Shown here: piece by piece, positions 16,382 to 23,884 of the stretch
Numbering within the stretch: the first letter of the stretch is position 1
Layout of the letters: every line of letters starts with the position of its first letter
NCBI RefSeq assembly: GCF_016093545.1
Contig: NZ_JADKYX010000010.1
Span: forward strand, 124,001 to 188,000
Source of the DNA: Massilia rhizosphaerae
GTDB taxonomy: Bacteria; Pseudomonadota; Gammaproteobacteria; Burkholderiales; Burkholderiaceae_D
Length of the DNA: 64,000 nt
Direction: 5' to 3'
The notes under the pieces: model-generated
Databases searched by the model: none
Told to the model about the DNA's origin: nothing
What the model saw: only the letters and a program-made list of their open reading frames with translations
Program-made: the position numbers and the translations under genes

Positions 16382-18772
16382 CTACATCACGAGGCGGTCG
16401 TCGCGCCGCAGCATCTCCTGCAGCCCGTCGCGGGCGACGGCGGCGCTGAAATAATAGCCCTGCATCTGGTCGCAGTCGTGTTCGCGCAGGAACACCAGCT
16501 GCTCGTGCGTTTCCACGCCTTCCGCTATCACTTGCAGCTTGAGGTTGTGGCCGAGCGCGATGATGGCGCGCGTGATGACGGCGTGGCCGTCATGGAGGTC
16601 GGTGGCGCCGCCGAGGAAGGAGCGGTCGATCTTGATGCAGTCGACGGGGAATTTCTGCAGGTGGCTGAGGCTCGAATAGCCCGTGCCGAAATCGTCGATG
16701 GACAGCCGCACGCCCAGGCGCTTGAGCTGGTCGAGCGCCTCGCGCGCCTCGTCCGGATGGTCCATCAGCTGGCTTTCCGTCACCTCCAGTTCCAGCAGGC
16801 GGCCGGGCACGCCGTGGCGGGTCAGCGTTTCCCCGAGACGGTGCACGAAGCGGCGCTGGCGCAGCTGGCGCGCCGACAGGTTCACGGCGATCACGAAATC
16901 GCTGATGCCCAGCGCGCCGAGCGTGCGCAACGTCGCGCAGGCTTCGTCGAGCACCCATTCGCCCAGCGGCACGATGAGCCCCGTCTGCTCGGCCACGGGG
17001 ATGAACACGTCCGGCGGAATGATGCCGTCGACCGGGTGCTGCCAGCGCACGAGCGCCTCGGCGCCGACCACCTTGCCGGTCCGCAGGTCGACCTTGGGCT
17101 GGTACCCGAGGATCAGCTCACGGTTGCGGATCGCGCGGGCCAGGCTCGCCTCCAGCAGCAGGTGCTGGTGCACGACCCGGTTCAGCTCCTTCGAATAGAG
17201 CTGCACGTTGTTGCGGCCGAGCGTCTTGGCGTGGTACATGGCGGCGTCGGCGGCGCGCATGACGTGGTCGACCGTGCGCCCGTCCTGCGGAAACAGGCTG
17301 ACGCCGATGCTCGTGGCGGGCAGGATTTCCTTGCCGGCCACGTGGATCGGCGCCGACACGCTCTGGCGGATGCGCTCGACGAGGGCCGTCAACTGGGCCA
17401 CGTCGGACTGCTCGGCGATCACCAGCACGAATTCGTCGCCGCCCAGGCGCGCCACCGTGTCGCCCTCGCGCATGCTGGCGCGCAGCCGGGACGCGACCTC
17501 GCGCAGGACCGCGTCGCCCGCCTCGTGGCCGAAGGTGTCGTTGATGTGCTTGAAATTGTCGAGGTCGAGGAATGCCAGCGCGCCCTGCTTGTGGTGGGCG
17601 ACGGCGGCGTCGATCGCGGCTTTCAGGCATTCCTGGAGCAGGGTCCGGTTGGCCAGGCCGGTGAGTGCGTCGTGGTGGGCCAGGTGCTGCAGCCGGCGCT
17701 CGTAGTGCCTGGCCTCGGTGATGTCGCTGATCACCCCGACGAAGTGCGTGACGCCGCCGTCCATGCCGGTCACCGGATCGATGCGCAGGTCGTTCCAGAA
17801 AATCTCGCCGTTCTTGCGCCGGTTGCGCATGACGGCGCGCACGCTCTCCCGGCGCGCCAGCGCGTCGCGGATCCGCTGGCGCTCGTCCAGGTCGCAATCC
17901 TCGATCCGCATGAACCGCGGATTCTTGCCCTTGACCTCGGCCAGCGTGTAGCCCGTGATCTGTTCGTACGCGGGGTTCACGTACTCGATGACGTTGTCGG
18001 CGCCGTCGGCGCAGCACGTGATCACGATGGCGTTCACGCTCGAATACATGGCCCGCTCGCGCACGCGCAGCCCGTGCTCGGCCTGCTTGCGCGCCGTGAT
18101 GTCCAGCCCCGTGCCGAACACGACCGGCAGGCTGCCCAGGTTCGCCCGCGCGCAGTGGAACAGAAATGCCGTGCGCTTGCCCTGCCGCCCGACGAGCTCC
18201 GCCTCGTGCGACGATGAGCCGCGGTTGAACGCCTCCAGGATTTCTTGCACGATCGTCGGCTGGACCGCCGCGTCGAAGAAGTGCTTGACGTTCGACGTCG
18301 GCAATTCCTCGCTCGTCATCTCGAGCGCCTCTTCCAGCTGATGATTCCACAGCAACAGATGTCCGCTCTGGTCGATCACGTAAAACACGCAGGGCAATTC
18401 CTCGATGATGTCGGCGATGGGCAGGTCCTGGATCAGCGCATAGCGCGTGGGCGCCAGGCCCGAGCGCGGCACGACGATCACGCTGTAGGTGCAGGCCAGG
18501 TCGGGATCGAGCGACTGCGGCGCCACCGTCACCCGCACGGGGACGCGGTGGCCGTCGGCGCAGATCAGCTCCCCCGTCGAATCGGCGTTGACCCGGTCGC
18601 GGATGCTCGTGACGGCAGCGGTGTCGTCGAAGGCGATGATCGTGTCGAGGCGGCGGTCGCGGATATCCGGCGCGCCGTAGCCCGCCAGCTTTTCGCAGGC
18701 GCGGTTCCAGCTCGTGATGGCCCCGTTCGCGTCGACGACGAAGACCGCGAGAGGCAAAGGCGAAAGGTTCAC
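16382..18772 (-). CDS. PAS-GGDEF-EAL signalling protein
   Basis: A 796-residue protein with PAS modules (about 1-360), a GGDEF domain with intact GGDEF and an RxxD site (REGD), then a full EAL domain from about 537. EAL is at 572-574, followed by NLSARQ, the ELEVTES metal site, DDFGTGYSS and VIAEGVET. Both synthesis and hydrolysis of c-di-GMP are possible on paper. The frame is open up to 18943, but GTG 18772 is preceded by a GGAGGA site at good spacing, so that start is preferred. It ends 20 bases from the convergent cyclase. Confidence 0.88.
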   Translation of the reverse strand: MNLSPLPLAVFVVDANGAITSWNRACEKLAGYGAPDIRDRRLDTIIAFDDTAAVTSIRDRVNADSTGELICADGHRVPVRVTVAPQSLDPDLACTYSVIVVPRSGLAPTRYALIQDLPIADIIEELPCVFYVIDQSGHLLLWNHQLEEALEMTSEELPTSNVKHFFDAAVQPTIVQEILEAFNRGSSSHEAELVGRQGKRTAFLFHCARANLGSLPVVFGTGLDITARKQAEHGLRVRERAMYSSVNAIVITCCADGADNVIEYVNPAYEQITGYTLAEVKGKNPRFMRIEDCDLDERQRIRDALARRESVRAVMRNRRKNGEIFWNDLRIDPVTGMDGGVTHFVGVISDITEARHYERRLQHLAHHDALTGLANRTLLQECLKAAIDAAVAHHKQGALAFLDLDNFKHINDTFGHEAGDAVLREVASRLRASMREGDTVARLGGDEFVLVIAEQSDVAQLTALVERIRQSVSAPIHVAGKEILPATSIGVSLFPQDGRTVDHVMRAADAAMYHAKTLGRNNVQLYSKELNRVVHQHLLLEASLARAIRNRELILGYQPKVDLRTGKVVGAEALVRWQHPVDGIIPPDVFIPVAEQTGLIVPLGEWVLDEACATLRTLGALGISDFVIAVNLSARQLRQRRFVHRLGETLTRHGVPGRLLELEVTESQLMDHPDEAREALDQLKRLGVRLSIDDFGTGYSSLSHLQKFPVDCIKIDRSFLGGATDLHDGHAVITRAIIALGHNLKLQVIAEGVETHEQLVFLREHDCDQMQGYYFSAAVARDGLQEMLRRDDRLVM

Positions 18773-19015
18773 GGGCTCCTCCAGAGAACCTGCCGGGCTT
18801 GCTCGGATGTTACGTCCGGCGGGCAAACATGATAGCGCAGTCACGACATCCACGGCGCCATATTTACGCAGCAAGGCGGCGGCGTCCGCCGAGCCTGGTG
18901 GCGGTTTTTCGGATTCCGGCGCGCCTTCGTCGGTTAGTTGCAAAACTGTGCCGCTGATTGACGCCGTGCCCGAGGCGGCGGACGTCGAACCGCCCGCCGC
19001 ACCGATCTCCGTCCG

Positions 19016-20599
19016 TCAGCGCGCCGCTTGCGGCGCCGCCAGCGCCTCCCCGCCCGCACCCGCATCCGCCGGCGCGCCGGCCGCCGCCTCCGGCACGGCA
19101 TCCCGCCGCCGCAGCGCATACCGGTTCAGGCCCGCCATGTGGACGCGGCACAGATAGTCTTCCCAGTCGATCTGGCGCGCGTCGACGGGATACAGCTTGC
19201 GGCCCTCTTCCCCGAAGCGCGCGGCCAGCGCCAGCAGGCCGGCATTGTGGAAGCGGTAGCGCGGATGCGCGTAGAACGCGAACGTCAGCGCCAGCGTCCG
19301 CGTGGTGCGCAGCTTCTCGAGCGCGCGCGTGGCGCCGGGCGCGCCGGCCAGGCGGCGCAGACCATTCCACACGGTCGCGCCCAGCCCGAGGACGCCCAGC
19401 ACGCAACGGAACGTGCCCTCGCCTACCGTGCGGAAATCGCGTCTGGGTTCGGCATGGAACAGCCGGTCGTAGTGGCGCCAGTTGCGCTTCGCTTCCGTCT
19501 GCAGCAGGCGGATCAACTCGCCGAGCGGCAGCGGATTCGTCGACCCGCTGCAGCACTGGTAGATGCGCTGGCGCGGCGCGCCGTACAGCGCCTCCGCGGC
19601 CGCCAGCGCGATCGCGTTGGCGACCAGGTCGACGGGGACGATGTCGATGATGCCCGCGCGCCGCGCCGGGAAGAAGCTCGTCTTGCCGCGCGCATAGGCG
19701 AGGATGACGGCATCCGCGACCTTGACGCCCTCGATCCAGCCGGGCACCGGATCGCGCAAGGTGCTTTCGATGATGGCCGGCCGCACGATCGTCAGCGTGC
19801 GGCCGTGCATGGCGCGCAGCGCGACCTGCTCGCCCAGCCATTTCGTGAACGTGTACGTGTCGTTCCAGCCGTGGCGCTGGGCCTGGGCGATGCCGAGGTC
19901 CGTCAGGCGCCGGCGCAGCCGTTCCGGATCGCCGCCGCGCGCGCGCACGCGTTCGATCTTGCGCTGCAGCGACGCGATCAGCGCGTCGACGTCGTACCAG
20001 CCGTCGCGGTGGCGCGGGATGGCGCGGCCGTCCGGACCGGCCGGCGCCATCACCTGCTCGCGCATCTCGCCGCGGTTGAAGCCGTTCACGTAGCAGGTCG
20101 ACACGTGCACCAGCGGCGCGTCCGCGACCCGCGCGAACGCCGTCACGTGAGTCAGGCTGAGCGTGTTGATGGCCAGCGCCTGGTCGAGCGGTTCGCGGAA
20201 ATCCACGCTGGCCGCCGCGTTCACGACGACGTCCACGTCGCGCGCGAGCGCCGCGAAGCGTTCCGGCGCCAGGCCGAAGTCCGGTGCCGTGATCTCGCCC
20301 GTCACGCATTCCACGCGCTCGGCCAGGAAGCGGTCCAGCCAGACCGGCCGCACGGCGCGCAGGTGGTCGAACACGGACGATGCCGCGATCTCGCGCTCGA
20401 AGCGCGCGCGGGCGTCGCCGTGCTCGCCGGCGCGGATCAAGAGCACGACCCGCCCCAGGTCGGGCACGGTGCGGATCAGCTTTTCCAGCAAGACCTTCGC
20501 GACGAAGCCCGTCGCGCCCGTGAGCAGGATGCGCTTGCCGGCGAAGGCGAAGCGCACGTCCGGCACCGCGGCGGCGGCGTCGTTGATGGATGTCGTCAT
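19016..20599 (-). CDS. Fatty acyl-CoA/ACP reductase-like extended SDR
   Basis: A 527-residue protein. The NAD(P)-binding half has TGATGFVAK at 27-35, VVNAAASVDF, a VHVSTCYVNGF stretch and the YTFTK catalytic Tyr-x3-Lys, as in the male-sterility/fatty acyl reductase branch. The C-terminal third resembles the helical FAR domain (DRLFHAEPRRDF to the end). Such enzymes reduce acyl thioesters to fatty alcohol or aldehyde. It is the last gene of a tight operon with a methyltransferase and a DUF2156 protein, 20 bases after the latter. The product of the set is unknown. Confidence 0.75.
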   Translation of the reverse strand: MTTSINDAAAAVPDVRFAFAGKRILLTGATGFVAKVLLEKLIRTVPDLGRVVLLIRAGEHGDARARFEREIAASSVFDHLRAVRPVWLDRFLAERVECVTGEITAPDFGLAPERFAALARDVDVVVNAAASVDFREPLDQALAINTLSLTHVTAFARVADAPLVHVSTCYVNGFNRGEMREQVMAPAGPDGRAIPRHRDGWYDVDALIASLQRKIERVRARGGDPERLRRRLTDLGIAQAQRHGWNDTYTFTKWLGEQVALRAMHGRTLTIVRPAIIESTLRDPVPGWIEGVKVADAVILAYARGKTSFFPARRAGIIDIVPVDLVANAIALAAAEALYGAPRQRIYQCCSGSTNPLPLGELIRLLQTEAKRNWRHYDRLFHAEPRRDFRTVGEGTFRCVLGVLGLGATVWNGLRRLAGAPGATRALEKLRTTRTLALTFAFYAHPRYRFHNAGLLALAARFGEEGRKLYPVDARQIDWEDYLCRVHMAGLNRYALRRRDAVPEAAAGAPADAGAGGEALAAPQAAR

Positions 20600-20619
20600 G
20601 GTGTCTCCGTGTGATTGGC

Positions 20620-21627
20620 TCAGATGATCCGCGTCAGGCGGAACATGGCCGTCATCGCGAGGGCCGGAAGCGCACGCCGGTGGCAGCAATACGTCTTCTC
20701 GACCTGCCCCTGGAAGCGCGACTTGGCGAATTCCAGCCCCTTGAAGTTGTACAGGAAGTCCATCCGCTCGCGGATCACGGACAGCGTGGCGCGCAGCACG
20801 CGCGACTCCTGCGGTTCGACCTCCGCGGCCAGCATCAGCGGCGTCAGGCCGAGGGCGACGAACGGCACGCCTTCTTCCTGGAAGCGCGCGAGCGCGTGCG
20901 CCATCAGCGCGTACCACAGGCCCTGGCGGAAGTTGGCGGACGAGCGCGAGATGTTCGGCACGTAGCCGGCCAGGCGGCCGTCGCGGTAGATCGGATCGAA
21001 GAACACGAAGCCGACGGCCTCGCCGTCGCGATAGGCGTAGAAATAGCGCGTGCCTTCGCGGTAGTCGACGATCATCGGCCGGATCAGGAAGCGGATCTCG
21101 TTGTTCTTGCAGCGCCGTGTGCGGATCCACGCTTCGGAAATACGGCGCACGTCGTGGTCGAAGCCGCCCTCGCGGATCTCGATGCCGTCCAGCCGCGCGC
21201 CGTTGATGGCGGTGCGGATCACCTGCTTGCGGGCGCCGCGCAGCGACCAGCCGGCGAGGTCGATGCGCGCCTCGCTGCCGAACTGCGTGCCGTAATAACC
21301 GTGGCGGGCGTGCAGGTGGTCGACGACCTGCTTTCCCACCTGGACGAAGATGGCGTCCGGATGGCGGTCGAGGAAGGCGTCGAGCATCGCGTTCGCAAGG
21401 TGCGGCGGGCACACGGGTTCGCCCAGCGCGAACCGCATGCCCCAGTATTTCGCGTACGCGATGTAGCCGGCGCCGGGCACCTCGAAGTACGACATCCCCG
21501 GCTGCATGGTGCAGAACGACAGCGCGTGGCTGCCGGACTGGCGCAGGCAGGCGGCGCGCCTGGCCGTATCGTGATGGGACAGGTCGGCGGCGATGCGCCG
21601 CTCCAGCGCGGCGGCTTGTTGGCTCAT
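20620..21627 (-). CDS. DUF2156 (lysyl-phosphatidylglycerol synthetase C-terminal-like, GNAT fold) protein
   Basis: A 335-residue soluble protein with the tandem GNAT-like fold of MprF C-terminal domains: LRQSGSHALSFCTMQPGMSYF near the start, FVQVGKQVVDHLHARHGYY, SLRGARKQVIRTAINGARLDGIEI, and YREGTRYFYAYRDGEAVGFVFFDPIYRD. There are no membrane helices, unlike full MprF. The family transfers aminoacyl or acyl groups to lipids; here the donor and acceptor are unknown. ATG 21627 is the first good start; the upstream frame is low-complexity. It sits between a methyltransferase and an acyl reductase. Confidence 0.75.
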   Translation of the reverse strand: MSQQAAALERRIAADLSHHDTARRAACLRQSGSHALSFCTMQPGMSYFEVPGAGYIAYAKYWGMRFALGEPVCPPHLANAMLDAFLDRHPDAIFVQVGKQVVDHLHARHGYYGTQFGSEARIDLAGWSLRGARKQVIRTAINGARLDGIEIREGGFDHDVRRISEAWIRTRRCKNNEIRFLIRPMIVDYREGTRYFYAYRDGEAVGFVFFDPIYRDGRLAGYVPNISRSSANFRQGLWYALMAHALARFQEEGVPFVALGLTPLMLAAEVEPQESRVLRATLSVIRERMDFLYNFKGLEFAKSRFQGQVEKTYCCHRRALPALAMTAMFRLTRII

Positions 21628-21710
21628 GTGGGCTCCGGTTGGATTCGATGGACGTGCGCGCCCGCGCGGCCCGGCGCGGCCGCGGCGATGCTGCGCGTCG
21701 GAACGGCGTC

Positions 21711-22358
21711 TCAGGCCGGCTTGCGGCCCAGGACGGACCAGTAGCAGTCGAGCAGCAGCAGCTTGTAGTGCTTCTGTTCGCTGACCTGGAGGCCGAACTT
21801 CCTCATCCACGCCGGATAGTCGTAGATGTTGTGGAAGGCGTTTCCGGCGAATAGCCAGAAGAAGCCGACGGCCCCGTACCAGTACAGGGTCTTGAACGCG
21901 CGGCTGAACACATTCCCGGTCGGGAACGAGAAATCGCCGACGACGATGTGCGCGCCCGGGCGGCCCAGGCGGATCAGGTGCGCCAGCACGCGCAGCATCA
22001 TGTCCTGGTCGAACACGTTCAGGAAGAAGTTCGCGACCACCATGTCGTACTGCTCGAACTCCTCGACGAGCATGATGTCGCTGTGCACCTGGCGGATGCG
22101 CACGACGACGCCTTCGCGCTCGAGGTTCGCCTGGAATTTCTTCAGCATCGTGGCCGACAGGTCGACCACCGTGACGTCGGCGCCGAGGCGCGCCGCATGG
22201 ACCGCGTCGCGGCCGTGGCCGACGCCGGCGAACAGCACCCGGTCGCCCGGCCGCAGCTTGTCCAGCATCGCGACCTTGCAGCGATGGATCGATTTGCCGC
22301 TGTAGAAAGCGCTGAGCCAGTCGTAGATCGGCCCTACGAGCTTGTACTTGTCTTTCAT
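21711..22358 (-). CDS. Class I SAM-dependent methyltransferase
   Basis: A 215-residue methyltransferase. Motif I is VLFAGVGHGRDA, followed by the acidic VTVVDLS ribose-binding turn and YDMVVANFFLNVF (motif IV region). A hydrophobic stretch (YWYGAVGFFWLFAG) near the C-terminus suggests a lipid-like or membrane-near substrate. ATG 22358 follows a GGAAGGGGAGAC ribosome site. It is the first gene of a three-gene minus-strand operon. Confidence 0.82.
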   Translation of the reverse strand: MKDKYKLVGPIYDWLSAFYSGKSIHRCKVAMLDKLRPGDRVLFAGVGHGRDAVHAARLGADVTVVDLSATMLKKFQANLEREGVVVRIRQVHSDIMLVEEFEQYDMVVANFFLNVFDQDMMLRVLAHLIRLGRPGAHIVVGDFSFPTGNVFSRAFKTLYWYGAVGFFWLFAGNAFHNIYDYPAWMRKFGLQVSEQKHYKLLLLDCYWSVLGRKPA

Positions 22359-22652
22359 GTCTCCCCTTCCGGTCTTTCCGACCTTCGTGTTATCTCCTCT
22401 TGGCCCGCGTCCACGTTGCATGAACGGCAAGCACCATTAGAGTAATGGAAAGCGCCTGCCCGCCAGCGTGCGGCGCCTTGTCCCTGCGAGCCAAAACACT
22501 GGCTTTGCGGGTCACACCGTCAATACGATCCGCTCAACGCGCTGACTAAATGCCGCGCGCCGCCGCCCGTTCGTTGACACCCGCGCCGCTCCCGCTCGAT
22601 ACTCGGCGGGTAACATCCCGCGATCCCTCAACCGCCGCAACCCGAACGAACG

Positions 22653-23882
22653 ATGAACCTTCCCATGCACCTCCGCCTGTCGCTGTTCGCCCTCGCCGCC
22701 GCCACGGCCACCGCCGCCACCGCCGCCGAGCGCCTGACCATCACCGTCACCCAGGACCTGTCCATCGCGCGCCCTTCCGAGACCATTACCGTGCCGTGGA
22801 AGAGCGTCAACGACGCGCTGCCGCATGCCGGCGTCCAGCACATCGTCGTCAGGGACGCGGCCGGGCACGTGCTGCCGTACCAGGTGACGAACGTGGCGCC
22901 GGAGGCGAAGGACCCGCAGCGCATCGGCGTGGCCTACGGCGAATTGCTGTTCCAGCACGACTTCGCGCCCGGCGAAAAGCGCGCCACGTTCACCGTCGAG
23001 AAGCTTGATGCCGTCGTGCCGCCGTTCCCGGCCAAGGTCTCGGCCCGCATCGTGCCCGAGCGCCTGGACGACTTCGCGTGGGAAAACGACAAGATCGCGC
23101 ACCGCACCTACGGCCCCGCCCTCGCCGCCCCGGCGCCGGCCGGCTCCGACAAGGAAGTGCTCAAGACGAGCGGCCTGGATATCTGGTTCAAGCGCGTGCC
23201 CTATCCGATCGTCGACCGCTGGTACAACGTCGGCCACGACCACTACCACCACGACGAGGGCGAAGGCCTCGACATGTACAACGTCGGCACCACGCTGGGC
23301 GCCGGCGGCACGGGCATCTGGTCCGGCGGGAAGCTCTGGTCGGGCATCAACTTCACGCACTGGAAGGTCCTGGCCAATGGCCCACTGCGCGCCATCTTCG
23401 AGCTGACGTACGACGGCTGGGACGCCGCCGGCACGCAAGTCGCCGAGGTCAAGCGCTTCACGGTGGACGCGGGCCACTACTTCGACCGCATCGACAGCAC
23501 GTTCACGTTCGCCGGCGGCCGTCCGCTGACGGTGGCCGTGGGCCTGAACAAGGAACCGGCCGACAAGGGCGAGGACGCCAAGTCCACGCTCACCGAGGAC
23601 AAGGCGTCGAAAGCCCTCGTGCAATGGGTCGCGCAAAAGACCATGGGCGACTTCGGCGTCGCCGTGATCGTGCCGGCCGCCGGCACGCCGGCCTACGGCG
23701 CGGATGCCCGCAACGCGTTCATGCTGGCCCCGGCCACGTCCGGCCGACCGCTGCGCTACTACGTCGGCGCCGCGTGGACGCGCGCCGGCGAGATCACGTC
23801 CGCGCAGCAGTGGAAACGCTACGTTGCCGACGAGGCGGCGCGTGTCGCGTCGCCCGTGCACGTCAGCCTGTCCACGCGCTGA
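22653..23882 (+). CDS. Secreted DUF4861-like protein of the RG-I operon
   Basis: A 409-residue protein with a signal peptide (MHLRLSLFALAAATATA region). The mature chain is beta-rich with conserved-looking motifs PWKSVNDALPHAG, RIGVAYGELLFQHD, GPALAAPAPAGSDKEVLKTSGLDIWFKRV, HDHYHHDEGEGLDMYNVGTTLGAGG and WSGINFTHWKVLANGPLRAIFEL. This resembles DUF4861, found beside pectin or rhamnogalacturonan enzymes and without a function I can name. Many His/Asp/Glu in the HYHHDEGEGLD loop could bind metal or act catalytically. Its stop is two bases before the next start, so they are co-translated. Confidence 0.7.
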   Translation: MNLPMHLRLSLFALAAATATAATAAERLTITVTQDLSIARPSETITVPWKSVNDALPHAGVQHIVVRDAAGHVLPYQVTNVAPEAKDPQRIGVAYGELLFQHDFAPGEKRATFTVEKLDAVVPPFPAKVSARIVPERLDDFAWENDKIAHRTYGPALAAPAPAGSDKEVLKTSGLDIWFKRVPYPIVDRWYNVGHDHYHHDEGEGLDMYNVGTTLGAGGTGIWSGGKLWSGINFTHWKVLANGPLRAIFELTYDGWDAAGTQVAEVKRFTVDAGHYFDRIDSTFTFAGGRPLTVAVGLNKEPADKGEDAKSTLTEDKASKALVQWVAQKTMGDFGVAVIVPAAGTPAYGADARNAFMLAPATSGRPLRYYVGAAWTRAGEITSAQQWKRYVADEAARVASPVHVSLSTR

Positions 23883-23884
23883 CG

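Noticed and set aside
16382..18943. TTG 18943 as the start of the PAS-GGDEF-EAL protein
   Set aside because: No ribosome site precedes it and the extra 57 residues are low-complexity, whereas GTG 18772 has GGAGGA at good spacing and begins the PAS domain.
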